Source of the DNA: Pseudomonadota bacterium
Lineage (GTDB): Bacteria; Pseudomonadota; Gammaproteobacteria; Burkholderiales; Thiobacillaceae
Direction of reading: 5' to 3'
Length of the DNA: 64,000 nt
NCBI GenBank assembly: GCA_030653935.1
Contig: JAURYL010000036.1
Coordinates: 42,409 to 106,408, forward strand
The translations under genes were made by a program, and so were the position numbers. The notes below the pieces were generated by a model. It saw only the letters and a list, made by a program, of their open reading frames with translations, was not told the origin of the DNA and ran no database searches. Position 1 is the first letter of the stretch. Each line of letters begins with the position of its first letter. Shown piece after piece: positions 32,034 through 40,595 of this stretch.

Positions 32034-32060
32034 TCCAGGACTTTTCCGCCGTTATTGCCC

Positions 32061-33797
32061 ATGACCCCCTATCTCGACCCCAAATCCCACCTCGCCTCCC
32101 TGCTCGAACAGGCCTTGCTCCAGGTCGCCGCCGATTCGATGCCTCTGATCGAACTGGATCGGCCCAAACAGGCCAGCCATGGCGACTACGCCTGCAACGT
32201 GGCGATGCAGTTGAGCAAGGCGATGAAGCGCAACCCCCGCGAACTGGCACAGGCGGTCATCGCCGCCCTGCCGGCCTCCACATTGCTGGAGAAGGCGGAA
32301 ATCGCCGGCCCCGGTTTCATCAACCTGTTCCTCAAGCCCGCCGCCTGGCAAGGCCTCGCGGCGCATGCGCTGGAACAGGGCGCCGCGTTTGGCGGCGGCA
32401 ATGTCGGCCGGGGCGAGAAGGTGCAGATCGAATTCGTCTCCGCCAACCCGACCGGCCCCCTGCACGTTGGCCATGGTCGTGGCGCCGCGTTCGGCGCCAG
32501 CCTCGCCAACGTGCTGAAGCTGGCCGGCTATGACGTGCAGCGCGAGTATTACGTCAATGATGCCGGCCGCCAGATGGACATCCTGGCGCTCTCCACCTGG
32601 TTGCGTTATCTGGAACTGTGCGGCGAGTTGGTGGCCTTTCCCGGCAACGCCTACCAGGGCGACTACGTGAAATCGATGGCGGCGGCCATTCACGCCCTGC
32701 ATCAGACGCGCTACCAGCGCACCGCCATCGAGGTGGCGCAAGGCGTTCCGGACGCTGGCGAGGACGCGGAAGGCCATCTCGATGCCCTCATCGCCAATGC
32801 CAAGCGCCTGCTCGGCCCCGACTACGCCTACATCCACGGCTATGCGCTGGAGGAACAGTTGGGCGATACCCGCAACGATCTCACCGAGTTCGGTGTCACC
32901 TTCGACACTTGGTTCTCCGAGAAGACACTGCACGAATCCGGCCTGATCGACCGCGCCGTCGAACAGATGAAGCAGCATGGCCACGTCTACGAACAGAATG
33001 GCGCCCTCTGGTTTCGATCTACCGCCTTCGGCGACGAAAAGGACCGCGTGGTGCGGCGCGAGAACGGCATCTACACCTACTTCGCCGCCGACATCGCCTA
33101 CCACATCAACAAGTTCGAGCGCGGTTTCAGCCGCGTGCTGGATGTCTGGGGCGCCGACCACCACGGTTACATCCCACGGGTGAAGGGCGCCCTCAGCGCC
33201 GCCGGCCTTGACGCCGACCGACTCACCGTCGCCCTGGTGCAGTTCGCCGTGCTCTACCGCAACGGCCAGAAAGCCTCGATGTCTACCCGCTCCGGCCAGT
33301 ACGTCACCCTGCGTGAACTGCGTGGCGAAGTGGGCAACGACGCCGCCCGCTTTTTCTATGTGCTGCGGAAATCCGAACAACACCTGGATTTCGACCTCGA
33401 CCTGGCCAAGTCGCAGAGCAACGACAACCCGGTTTATTACATCCAGTACGCCCACGCCCGTATCTGTAGCGTGATGAACAGCTGGGGCGGCGTGGAGCGC
33501 GATCTGCTCGACGCCGACAGCGGCCTGTTGCGGGAGCCGCAGGAACTGGCGCTCCTGAGGCGTCTGGCCGAGTTTCCGGAAACGGTCAATGCCGCCGCGC
33601 GCGAGCTGTCGCCGCATGTCATCGCCTATTACCTGAAGGATTTGGCGGCCGACTTGCACGGACTCTATGTCGCCTGCCGCTTCCTGGACGTGGATGAGCC
33701 GCTGAAGCAGGCGCGCCTGTTGCTGATCGCCGCCACCCGTCGGGTGCTGCGCGACGGCCTCGGCGTCCTCGGCGTCTCCGCGCCGGAGAAGATGTAA
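32061..33797 (+). CDS. argS: Arginyl-tRNA synthetase
   Basis: The 578-residue class I synthetase starts at ATG 32061 (a TTG two codons earlier is also in frame). Features: N-terminal Add-1 domain (about 1-110), HIGH-like HVGH in NPTGPLHVGHGRGAAFG near 134, KMSKS-like KASMSTRSG near 408, and the C-terminal anticodon-binding DALR domain ending LGVLGVSAPEKM. Charges tRNA-Arg. The order argS-SPOR-dsbA is common in betaproteobacteria. Confidence 0.97.
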   Translation: MTPYLDPKSHLASLLEQALLQVAADSMPLIELDRPKQASHGDYACNVAMQLSKAMKRNPRELAQAVIAALPASTLLEKAEIAGPGFINLFLKPAAWQGLAAHALEQGAAFGGGNVGRGEKVQIEFVSANPTGPLHVGHGRGAAFGASLANVLKLAGYDVQREYYVNDAGRQMDILALSTWLRYLELCGELVAFPGNAYQGDYVKSMAAAIHALHQTRYQRTAIEVAQGVPDAGEDAEGHLDALIANAKRLLGPDYAYIHGYALEEQLGDTRNDLTEFGVTFDTWFSEKTLHESGLIDRAVEQMKQHGHVYEQNGALWFRSTAFGDEKDRVVRRENGIYTYFAADIAYHINKFERGFSRVLDVWGADHHGYIPRVKGALSAAGLDADRLTVALVQFAVLYRNGQKASMSTRSGQYVTLRELRGEVGNDAARFFYVLRKSEQHLDFDLDLAKSQSNDNPVYYIQYAHARICSVMNSWGGVERDLLDADSGLLREPQELALLRRLAEFPETVNAAARELSPHVIAYYLKDLAADLHGLYVACRFLDVDEPLKQARLLLIAATRRVLRDGLGVLGVSAPEKM

Positions 33798-33801
33798 ACG
33801 C

Positions 33802-34533
33802 ATGGCCAGACGCGAAACCAAGTCGACTAGCCGGGAAGAGCCCAGGCGCGCAGGCGGTAAGTCCGGCGGCCTGTTCATGGGGTTGCTGCTCGGCCTGGTG
33901 ATCGGCCTGGTCGCCGCAGCCGGCCTGGCTTGGTACTTCAATCTGAATACCGGTGAATTCAAGCTGGTGGAACAGGTGCCCGAGGTATTCGCTCCGGTAC
34001 AGCCGGACCCGCGCATCGACGCCCCCGTCGAGCCGCATCTGCCACCCAACGACAAGGCGCCGGAAGCGGTTGCGCCAGCGCCGGCGCGGCCGAAGCCGGC
34101 CGAAACGGGCACCGCCGCCACGCCCACAGCGCCCATCAAGCCCGCGGCGCCGGCCCGGCAGCCGGTTCAGCAGCCGGTTCAGCATCGCAAGCCGGCCCCG
34201 GCGAGTGAGCCGCCCTCGCGTGTGCCGCTGACTTTCTATGGCATCCTCCCGGGTGAAAAACCGGCCAAACCGGTGGAACCACCCAAGCCGAGTGAGGTCT
34301 GGTGGTTACAGGTCGCCGCCCTGAAAAATCCGGCCGATGCTGATCGCCTGAAGGCCCGTCTGAGCTTGCTCGGGCTGGATGTCGTCGTTCAGGAGGTGGA
34401 CAGCGCCGGTCAGAGTCTCTATCGGGTGCGCGTGGGCCCCTATAAACGGGACGAGGATGCCTTTGCCGACCTGGATACCCTGGCGGCGAACAATTACGAG
34501 CCTCGTCTGTTCAAGGAACCCGTGCGCCCATAA
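33802..34533 (+). CDS. SPOR-domain inner-membrane protein (FtsN-like)
   Basis: A 243-residue protein with a basic cytoplasmic tail, one membrane helix (about 25-47; FMGLLLGLVIGLVAAAGLAW), a long Pro/Ala/Lys-rich periplasmic linker and a C-terminal SPOR domain (about 165-240; WWLQVAALKNPADADRLKAR). SPOR domains bind denuded septal peptidoglycan, so a division role like FtsN is likely by architecture and position 4 bp after argS. Confidence 0.9.
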   Translation: MARRETKSTSREEPRRAGGKSGGLFMGLLLGLVIGLVAAAGLAWYFNLNTGEFKLVEQVPEVFAPVQPDPRIDAPVEPHLPPNDKAPEAVAPAPARPKPAETGTAATPTAPIKPAAPARQPVQQPVQHRKPAPASEPPSRVPLTFYGILPGEKPAKPVEPPKPSEVWWLQVAALKNPADADRLKARLSLLGLDVVVQEVDSAGQSLYRVRVGPYKRDEDAFADLDTLAANNYEPRLFKEPVRP

Positions 34534-34602
34534 GGCGTCGAGAAACCACGCCCAAGTACCGTTTGCGACAGTTTTAACTTAACCACCAGGAGTCTTGCCT
34601 TG

Positions 34603-35220
34603 ATGAAATTGATTGTTCCGCTCGCGCTCACCCTCTTCTTCGCCAGCGCGCCCGCCACCGCGCTGGAATGGGGCAAGGACTATGTGGAAGTGCCCAACCA
34701 GCCGACCTCGGTCAAGCGTGGTCAGGTCGAGGTGCTGGAGTTTTTCTGGTACCGCTGCCCGCACTGCTTCCACCTGGAGCCGGAACTCAACGCCTGGATG
34801 AAAAAACTGCCGAAGAACGTGGTGTTCAAGCGGGTGCCGGGCGTCCTCAACGACAGCTGGATGCCGCTGACCCGCGTTTATTACGCCCTGGAGGCGACCG
34901 ACTTGCTGGAAAGCCTGCATGACGACGTGTTCCACGCCATCCATGTCGAGGGCCTGGATCTCAATCCGCCGGCCGCCTTCCTCGATTGGGCCGCGAAGAA
35001 AGGCGCGGATCGCAAGAAACTGGCCGACGCCTACAGCAGCTTCGCCGTCGAGACCAAGGTCATGCGTGCCCAGCAACTGACCCGCGCGTTCAAACTCAGT
35101 GGCGTTCCCGGCTTTGTGGTCAACGGCAAGTACAGCACCTCGGCCTATCTGACCGGCGGCAATCCGCAGACCTTCAAGGTGCTCGACGAGTTGATCGCGA
35201 TGGAGAGCAAAGGAAAGTAA
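34603..35220 (+). CDS. dsbA: Periplasmic thiol:disulfide oxidoreductase DsbA
   Basis: A 205-residue product from ATG 34603 (CAGGAG ribosome site; an in-frame TTG at 34600 is possible). The signal peptide ends ASAPATA. The thioredoxin fold has FFWYRCPHCFHLEP with active site CPHC at about 52-55 and the cis-Pro loop SGVPGFVVNGKYST near 168. It introduces disulfides into secreted proteins. Third gene of argS-SPOR-dsbA; separate from the membrane-bound paralogue at 5004. Confidence 0.95.
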   Translation: MKLIVPLALTLFFASAPATALEWGKDYVEVPNQPTSVKRGQVEVLEFFWYRCPHCFHLEPELNAWMKKLPKNVVFKRVPGVLNDSWMPLTRVYYALEATDLLESLHDDVFHAIHVEGLDLNPPAAFLDWAAKKGADRKKLADAYSSFAVETKVMRAQQLTRAFKLSGVPGFVVNGKYSTSAYLTGGNPQTFKVLDELIAMESKGK

Positions 35221-35272
35221 TGACGCTCACTCGCGGCGCCCGCGCGGCACACGGTGAAAGCCGGCGCCAGGC

Positions 35273-35599
35273 TTACGAGCGTTCCAGGAATTCGCGTTTG
35301 TGCGGCTTGCCAAGCCAGGCATCGGCCCCGGGCAGCGCCGGTTTCTTCTCGCTGATGACCGGCCAGGTTTTGGCCAGCTCGGCGTTGAGGGCGATGAAAT
35401 CACGCTGGTCATCCGGCACGTCGTCCTCCGCGAAAATGGCCTCGGCCGGACATTCCGCGACGCAGAGCGAGCAGTCGATACACTCCTCGGGGTCGATCAC
35501 CAGGAAGTTCGGCCCTTCGTGGAAACAATCGACTGGGCAGACTTCCACACAATCGGAATATTTACAGTTGATGCAGTTCTCGGTAACGACGTAGGTCAT
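35273..35599 (-). CDS. fdxA: Ferredoxin FdxA, 7Fe-8S type
   Basis: A 108-residue ferredoxin. Cysteines in [19 protein letters not shown] and [13 protein letters not shown] give the [3Fe-4S] and [4Fe-4S] sites of seven-iron ferredoxins, followed by the typical C-terminal extension ([16 protein letters not shown]). It is a low-potential electron carrier in the cytoplasm. It is divergent from trxA across 118 bp and convergent with dsbA. Confidence 0.95.
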   Translation of the reverse strand: MTYVVTENCINCKYSDCVEVCPVDCFHEGPNFLVIDPEECIDCSLCVAECPAEAIFAEDDVPDDQRDFIALNAELAKTWPVISEKKPALPGADAWLGKPHKREFLERS

Positions 35600-35717
35600 T
35601 CTTTCCTCGCTATGACTTTTTCGCTAGGATAGCGGCGAAATCCGCCCCCGGCCATCCACGGCCAACCCCCTAAGACGATTCAGGCTAGTCCAAATTCTCA
35701 TCCTCAGAGGTTCCACA

Positions 35718-36044
35718 ATGAGCGAACACATTCATTACGTCACAGACGACACATTCGAGCAGGAAGTCCTGCAATCCCCCATGCCTGTGCTGGTCGACTA
35801 CTGGGCCGACTGGTGCGGCCCCTGCAAGATGATCTCCCCCATCCTGGACGAAGTGGCGAAGGAATACACCGGCCGCCTCAAGGTGTGTAAGCTCAACATC
35901 GATGAAAACCAGGCTACCCCGCCGAAATACGGTATTCGCGGCATTCCCACCTTGATGGTTTTCAAGAATGGCAACGTCGAAGCCACCAAAGTGGGCGCGC
36001 TCTCCAAGTCGCAGCTCACGGCTTTTGTTGACAGCAACATCTAA
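35718..36044 (+). CDS. trxA: Thioredoxin 1
   Basis: A 108-residue thioredoxin with active site DWCGPCKM near 32-36, the cis-Pro segment [12 protein letters not shown] near 76 and normal length. It reduces cytoplasmic disulfides. It lies immediately upstream of rho, the usual proteobacterial order. Confidence 0.97.
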   Translation: MSEHIHYVTDDTFEQEVLQSPMPVLVDYWADWCGPCKMISPILDEVAKEYTGRLKVCKLNIDENQATPPKYGIRGIPTLMVFKNGNVEATKVGALSKSQLTAFVDSNI

Positions 36045-36060
36045 GTTCCGCTAGTTTTAC

Positions 36061-36085
36061 GGCGTTCGGTGTTCTGCCGGACGCC
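36061..36085 (+). terminator. Possible hairpin between trxA and rho
   Basis: GGCGTTCGG and CCGGACGCC can pair across a 7-base loop (one G-T pair). There is no T-run after it, so it may be a weak terminator or part of the rho leader. Confidence 0.4.
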
Positions 36086-36161
36086 CTCTCTCCCCCGTAT
36101 CCTCGGCAGTACTCCCCCTCCGGCACCCCCCGCCGGCTTCGCGATACCCTATCCACACGCC

Positions 36162-37421
36162 ATGCAACTATCAGAACTCAAGCAATTGCACGTCAGCCGG
36201 CTTCTCGAAATGGCCGAAGCCGAAAACATCGAGAACGCCAACCGCATGCGCAAGCAGGAGCTCATCTTCGCGCTGCTTAAGCAGAAGGCGAAGAACGGCG
36301 AAAGCATCTACGGCGACGGTGTATTGGAGGTTCTGCCGGATGGTTTCGGCTTCCTGCGCTCGCCGGACACCTCCTACCTGTCCAATCCGGACGACATTTA
36401 CATTTCTCCCTCGCAGATTCGCCGCTTCAACCTGCATACCGGTGACAGCATCGAGGGTGAAATCCGCACCCCCAAGGATGGTGAGCGCTATTTCGCGCTG
36501 ACCAAGCTGGACAAGGCCAATGGCGGGCCGGTGGAGGACTTGAAGCACAAGATCCTGTTCGAGAACCTGACGCCGCTGTTCCCCAACAAGCCGTACAAGT
36601 TGGAACGCGAGATCAAGGCGGAAGAGAACATGACCGGGCGCATGGTCGACATCGTCGCCCCCATCGGCAAGGGCTCGCGCGGCATCATCGTCGCCAGCCC
36701 CAAGTCCGGCAAGACGGTGATGCTGCAACACATCGCCCATGCACTCTCCGCCAACTATCCGGATGCCATCCTCATCGTCCTGTTGATCGACGAGCGCCCG
36801 GAAGAAGTGACCGAGATGCAGCGCACCGTGCGTGGCGAAGTGGTCGCCTCCACCTTCGACGAACCGGCCAGCCGCCATGTGCAGGTCGCGGAGATGGTGA
36901 TCGCCAAGGCCAAGCGTCTGGTCGAACACAAGAAGGACGTGGTGATTCTGCTCGACTCCATCACCCGCCTGGCGCGCGCCTACAACACCGTGCAGCCGAC
37001 CTCCGGCAAGGTGCTGACCGGTGGTGTCGACGCCAATGCCCTGCAAAAGCCCAAGCGCTTCTTCGGCGCCGCCCGCAACCTTGAGGAAGGCGGCAGTCTC
37101 ACCATTCTCGCCACCGCCCTGATCGACACCGGTTCCCGCATGGACGATGTGATCTACGAGGAATTCAAGGGCACCGGCAACATGGAAATCCACCTCGACC
37201 GGCGCATGGCGGAAAAACGCGTCTACCCGGCGATCAACGTCAACCGCTCCGGCACCCGCAAGGAAGAGCTGCTGATCGAAGCCAGCGTGCTGCAGAAGAT
37301 CTGGGTGCTGCGCAAACTGCTCTACCCGATGGACGACCTGGAAGCGATGGAATTCCTGAGCGACAAGATTCGCGCGACCAAGAACAACGCGGAATTCTTC
37401 GACTCGATGCGGCGGGGCTGA
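36162..37421 (+). CDS. rho: Transcription termination factor Rho
   Basis: The 419-residue product starts at ATG 36162 ([19 protein letters not shown]), the standard Rho N-terminus; the frame from 36069 is an unsupported extension. Domains: N-terminal helical domain, cold-shock-like RNA-binding domain (about 50-120; [14 protein letters not shown]), RecA-type ATPase with Walker A SPKSGKT near 180, and the Q/R-loop region near 265-290. Ring helicase ending transcription. A rho-independent terminator follows. Confidence 0.98.
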   Translation: MQLSELKQLHVSRLLEMAEAENIENANRMRKQELIFALLKQKAKNGESIYGDGVLEVLPDGFGFLRSPDTSYLSNPDDIYISPSQIRRFNLHTGDSIEGEIRTPKDGERYFALTKLDKANGGPVEDLKHKILFENLTPLFPNKPYKLEREIKAEENMTGRMVDIVAPIGKGSRGIIVASPKSGKTVMLQHIAHALSANYPDAILIVLLIDERPEEVTEMQRTVRGEVVASTFDEPASRHVQVAEMVIAKAKRLVEHKKDVVILLDSITRLARAYNTVQPTSGKVLTGGVDANALQKPKRFFGAARNLEEGGSLTILATALIDTGSRMDDVIYEEFKGTGNMEIHLDRRMAEKRVYPAINVNRSGTRKEELLIEASVLQKIWVLRKLLYPMDDLEAMEFLSDKIRATKNNAEFFDSMRRG

Positions 37422-37438
37422 GTCAACGCTCCCTGTGC

Positions 37439-37468
37439 GGCGCCGGCATCCTTGCCGGCGTTTTTGTT
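37439..37468 (+). terminator. Rho-independent terminator of rho
   Basis: GCGCCGGCA-TCCT-TGCCGGCG stem followed by TTTTTGTTTG, 18 bases after the rho stop. Confidence 0.9.
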
Positions 37469-37502
37469 TGCGTGCCCGGCAGGGCGCGCTTACTTGGAGC
37501 GC

Positions 37503-37621
37503 GTAGGACGTGGTGAGCGCGGCGAGCCGCATCAAGCTCCCGACTGTGATCGATGCGCTTCGCGATGCTCACCACATCCTACATACGCCTCCCCCCTGTA
37601 GCGCCGGCAACCTTGCCGGCG
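37503..37621. repeat. R1 repeat followed by an R4 unit
   Basis: GTAGGACGTGGTGAGCGCGG at 37503 is mirrored by TGCTCACCACATCCTAC ending at about 37582, an R1 palindrome. Immediately after, GTAGCGCCGGCAACCTTGCC at 37598-37621 is an R4-like unit. These fill the gap between rho and the next minus-strand gene. Confidence 0.8.
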
Positions 37622-37642
37622 TGATCGTTTTAGCCGGCCGCC

Positions 37643-38182
37643 TTATACCATCACCAATCCCAAAATCCCGAACACCAGCAGCAATACCCCGGCCATCACG
37701 ATGTTGGGATTGGGCTCGACCAGATGCTGGCGTACTTCCAGGTCCACTTTCTGCAAGGGGATGCTGGGCGGCCCGGAGGGTGTGATCTCCAGGTGGTAAC
37801 GCCCCGCCTTCACCGTCTGAAACAACACCAGATGGGTATTGAAGGTCGGATTGGTATTGCCGACGCTGCCCGCGCTCAGTTCGAAACCCAGCGGCTTGGC
37901 GCTTTCGCCATCGCGACCGAGCAGCGCGGCGTAGAGATCCTTGGGCGGCCGGTTCTCCTCCATGTTCGGCGCGAAGCTGCCCTGTGATTTCAGGATCAGC
38001 CCGACCGGCGCCATCTCCGCGGTCATGTTGAATTCTGCCGAACGCCAGGTGCCGGCGGCGGCGTCCAGCTGGGTCAGCGGTATCAGCGCGGCCTGGCTGC
38101 CCGAATAGAACTTGGCGTAGATCCAGTAGGCGGGGCCGAGCACCATGCCGGCGGCGAGAAGAATCAGGGAAATTGTTTTCAT
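37643..38182 (-). CDS. Putative membrane protein, unknown function
   Basis: A 179-residue protein with an N-terminal hydrophobic segment (about 4-24), a roughly 125-residue presumably periplasmic beta-rich domain (FNMTAEMAPVGLILKSQGSF; then FQTVKAGRYHLEITPSG) and a C-terminal membrane helix (IVMAGVLLLVFGILGLVMV). No family recognised. It is the last of a short minus-strand run after the 125-residue gene upstream; the two are 39 bp apart. Confidence 0.65.
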   Translation of the reverse strand: MKTISLILLAAGMVLGPAYWIYAKFYSGSQAALIPLTQLDAAAGTWRSAEFNMTAEMAPVGLILKSQGSFAPNMEENRPPKDLYAALLGRDGESAKPLGFELSAGSVGNTNPTFNTHLVLFQTVKAGRYHLEITPSGPPSIPLQKVDLEVRQHLVEPNPNIVMAGVLLLVFGILGLVMV

Positions 38183-38221
38183 GAGGCTTTCAATCGTATG
38201 AGTCAGGGGCGGGATAGTAGC

Positions 38222-38599
38222 TCAACCCCGCCAATCGGCCAGCAGGGCTTCGAGCCGCGCTTCATCCGCGGGCAGGGTCAAGGCGGCATCGATGCGGAAA
38301 CGCTGGCGCAATCGATCCAGCGCGTGCTGGTGCGCCGCTTCGTAGAGCACCAGCACCTTTACCCCCGGGTTCGACTGGACGCTGGCCAGCAGCGACTCCA
38401 GGTTGCTGACGCGGTCACGGAAATCGGGTTGGTAATAGAAATCGGCGACGAGCACCGCCGGTTGTTCCTTGCGCAGCAAACTGATCGCGCGGCGTACCGC
38501 GAACTCGGTCTGTACCCGGTAGCCCAGACGTTCGTACAACGGGCGCAGATTCGGGTGGCCGAGCAGTTCGATGACGGAAAGGAGCGAGGGGGAAGTCAT
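38222..38599 (-). CDS. Conserved-looking hypothetical protein, alpha/beta fold
   Basis: A 125-residue product from ATG 38599; upstream frame as far as 38974 lies inside pyrX and is rejected. The pattern (VIELLGHPNLRPLYERLGY, then EQPAVLVADFYYQPDF and GVKVLVLYEAAHQHALDRL) resembles a receiver-like Rossmann fold with VLVADF in the position of the phospho-Asp strand, but without the full set of receiver residues. The function is unknown. The ribosome site is weak. Confidence 0.6.
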   Translation of the reverse strand: MTSPSLLSVIELLGHPNLRPLYERLGYRVQTEFAVRRAISLLRKEQPAVLVADFYYQPDFRDRVSNLESLLASVQSNPGVKVLVLYEAAHQHALDRLRQRFRIDAALTLPADEARLEALLADWRG

Positions 38600-38641
38600 G
38601 AGCGGGGAGCGATTCAGCGCGGACGGGCTTGCAGTATAAAT

Positions 38642-38688
38642 GGCGCGGCCCGCTGGCCCGGAACCGCTCCGGGCCAGCGGGCCGCGCC
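38642..38688. terminator. Perfect 21-bp hairpin after pyrX
   Basis: Arms of 21 bases (GGCGCGGCCCGCTGGCCCGGA and its exact complement, here given by its ends only on the right: TCCGGG...GCGCC) enclose a 5-base loop ACCGC. It lies 9 bases after the pyrX stop and probably ends the pyr operon transcript, though only ATTTAT follows on the minus strand. Confidence 0.65.
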
Positions 38689-38697
38689 GACGGCGGT

Positions 38698-39987
38698 TCA
38701 GTGCTCCGTCTTGCCCCGCTTGTAATCGAGGTGACCATCGATGATGGTGTAACGCACCTGGCCGATCATTTCCAAACCCAGGTAAGGGCTGTTCTTGCCC
38801 AGGCTGGCGAGGTTGGAGGGGCTGACCAACCAGGCGGCCTCGGGGTCGAATACGCACAGGTCGGCCGGCTTGCCGACCGCGACCCGGCCCGCGTCGATGC
38901 CCATGATGGCGGCCGGATGCTGCGTGATGTAGCCCAGCGCCTGGTGCAGGGGCATGTCGGTCTCTCGCGCCCATTTCAGGGTTAGCGGCAACAACAGTTC
39001 GACGCCGGTGGCGCCTGGTTCGGCTTCCTGGAACGGCAACTCCTTGGCGTCATCGTCCACCGGTGAGTGGTCGGAACAGATCGCGTCGATCACGCCTTCC
39101 TTGAGGGCCTGGCGTATGGCATCGCGGTCGCGCTGGCTTCTGAGCGGCGGTATCAGATGGCAGTTGGAATTGAAATCCGCCGTGTCCATCTCTGAAAGAT
39201 GCACATGGTGGATGTTCACGTCACAGGTGATACGCAGGCCGTCTTGCTTTGCCAGACGGACCATCTCCACCCCGGCACGACTGGATAGCCGGCACAGGTG
39301 CACGCGCGCCCCGGTTTCCCGGGTCAGCAGCAGGATGGTGGACAGCGCCACCGTCTCCGCCGGCACCGGAATGGGGTGTAGCCCCAGGCGCGCGGCGACG
39401 ACGCCGTCATGGGCGACGCCGTTGCGCGACAGATGCATATCTTGCGGGCGCAGCCACACTGGCAGATCGAAGGTGGTGGCGTATTCCAGCGCGCGCAGCA
39501 ACACCTGGGTGTCCAGCAGCGGCGCGTCGGCCTGGCTGAAGGCCACGCAACCGGCTTCGTGCAGTTCCGCCATCTCGGTAAGACGCTCGCCCTTGAGCTC
39601 GCGGGTCAGCGCGCCCACCGGATAGACGCGCGGCCCCGGCATGTTGCGGGCGCGGAACTTGAGCATTTCCACCAGCCCCGGCTCGTCCAGAGGCGGGTCG
39701 GTATCGGGCGGGCAGGCCAGCGAAGTCACGCCGCCCACCGCCGCCGCGTGCATCTCCGATTCCAGCCCGGCGATATATTCCAGCCCCGGCTCGCGCAGAC
39801 GCAGGGACAGGTCCACCAGACCGGGGCAGACGATCAGCCCGGTCGCGTCGATCACCTGATTGGCGTGGAAGTCGGCGGGCGCCTGTCCCAATGCCTGGAT
39901 ATGCCCGGCGGCGACGAAGACGTCCTGAATGCTGTCCAGGCCGCTGGCGGGGTCGATGACACGGCCGTTCTTGATGTGGATTTTCAT
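38698..39987 (-). CDS. pyrX: Pseudo-dihydroorotase PyrX (PyrC'), ATCase partner
   Basis: A 429-residue class I dihydroorotase homologue that has lost its metal site: the normal LHVHLREPG is LSLRLREPG (His61 to Ser, His63 to Arg), and later ligands are replaced (WLRPQD instead of an HCED-type motif, HLCRLSS for HLCHLST). Such inactive homologues bind aspartate transcarbamoylase and are needed for its assembly in Pseudomonas and relatives. The catalytic enzyme is PyrC at 30335. Its ATG overlaps the stop of the restriction endonuclease gene by 4 bp; in related genomes it directly follows pyrB. Confidence 0.9.
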   Translation of the reverse strand: MKIHIKNGRVIDPASGLDSIQDVFVAAGHIQALGQAPADFHANQVIDATGLIVCPGLVDLSLRLREPGLEYIAGLESEMHAAAVGGVTSLACPPDTDPPLDEPGLVEMLKFRARNMPGPRVYPVGALTRELKGERLTEMAELHEAGCVAFSQADAPLLDTQVLLRALEYATTFDLPVWLRPQDMHLSRNGVAHDGVVAARLGLHPIPVPAETVALSTILLLTRETGARVHLCRLSSRAGVEMVRLAKQDGLRITCDVNIHHVHLSEMDTADFNSNCHLIPPLRSQRDRDAIRQALKEGVIDAICSDHSPVDDDAKELPFQEAEPGATGVELLLPLTLKWARETDMPLHQALGYITQHPAAIMGIDAGRVAVGKPADLCVFDPEAAWLVSPSNLASLGKNSPYLGLEMIGQVRYTIIDGHLDYKRGKTEH

Positions 39988-40595
39988 GGTTCGATCCCCA
40001 CCAGAATCAACGGCACGGCAGGTATGCCCCGACCTTGCCTGACCACGTTATAAAGTTCGCCCTCGTAATACGGTACGCCGGAACTCATCTGTACCTGCAA
40101 TGACTTCATGGGGAGGATTTCGATACCGACATCGATTTGATCGCCAATGTAGAAAGCGAGGTGCTTGACGAAAAGATCGTAGGCCACGAAAGAATATTTC
40201 CCAAATTGGACTTCTACCGCTACGCGGTCTTTAACGAAATCGGTCTGGTTGTAGCTATAAATTGCCGCCGCCCCAGATGCTTCAATTTCGCGTTTTTGTT
40301 CTTCTGGCGGCATGGTTATTGTCTTTCTGATAAGACGCGCGTCTTTAGTAACCCAATAACTCACCCGGCTTTCGTGCCATTGCTCCTTTCCGAGCAGACT
40401 CTTGAACGTCCGATTCATCTCGACCGGACTATAAAAAACCTTGCCCTGCGTTCGTTTTTCCCTGGAAATCTTGCTCTTGCATGCCTGGCCATCAACAGCG
40501 GCGATCACCTCTTGAATTTCCTGCCATAGTCCTGGCTTGTGAACAAGCAAAAACTCCAGTCCGTTGAGATGCGAATAGGTTTCAACGATTTTCAT
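39984..40595 (-). CDS. Type II restriction endonuclease, BglII/BstYI family
   Basis: A 203-residue protein, the same size class as BglII/BstYI. The D-x9-E-x-Q active site of BglII (Asp84, Glu93, Gln95) is matched in spacing by Asp119, Glu128 and Gln130 in QTDFVKDRVAVEVQFGKY. The C-terminal part has DVGIEILPMKSLQVQMSSG and RQGRGIPAVPLILVG. Relatives cut AGATCT or RGATCY, so a GATC-centred site is likely but not proven. It overlaps the methylase by 14 bp and pyrX by 4 bp; no controller gene is seen. Codon use looks less GC-rich than that of the pyr genes around it. Confidence 0.85.
   Translation of the reverse strand: MKIVETYSHLNGLEFLLVHKPGLWQEIQEVIAAVDGQACKSKISREKRTQGKVFYSPVEMNRTFKSLLGKEQWHESRVSYWVTKDARLIRKTITMPPEEQKREIEASGAAAIYSYNQTDFVKDRVAVEVQFGKYSFVAYDLFVKHLAFYIGDQIDVGIEILPMKSLQVQMSSGVPYYEGELYNVVRQGRGIPAVPLILVGIEP

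Noticed and set aside
38698..39987. Annotating this gene as an active dihydroorotase
   Set aside because: The metal-binding HxH motif is Ser-Leu-Arg; it fits the inactive PyrX type.
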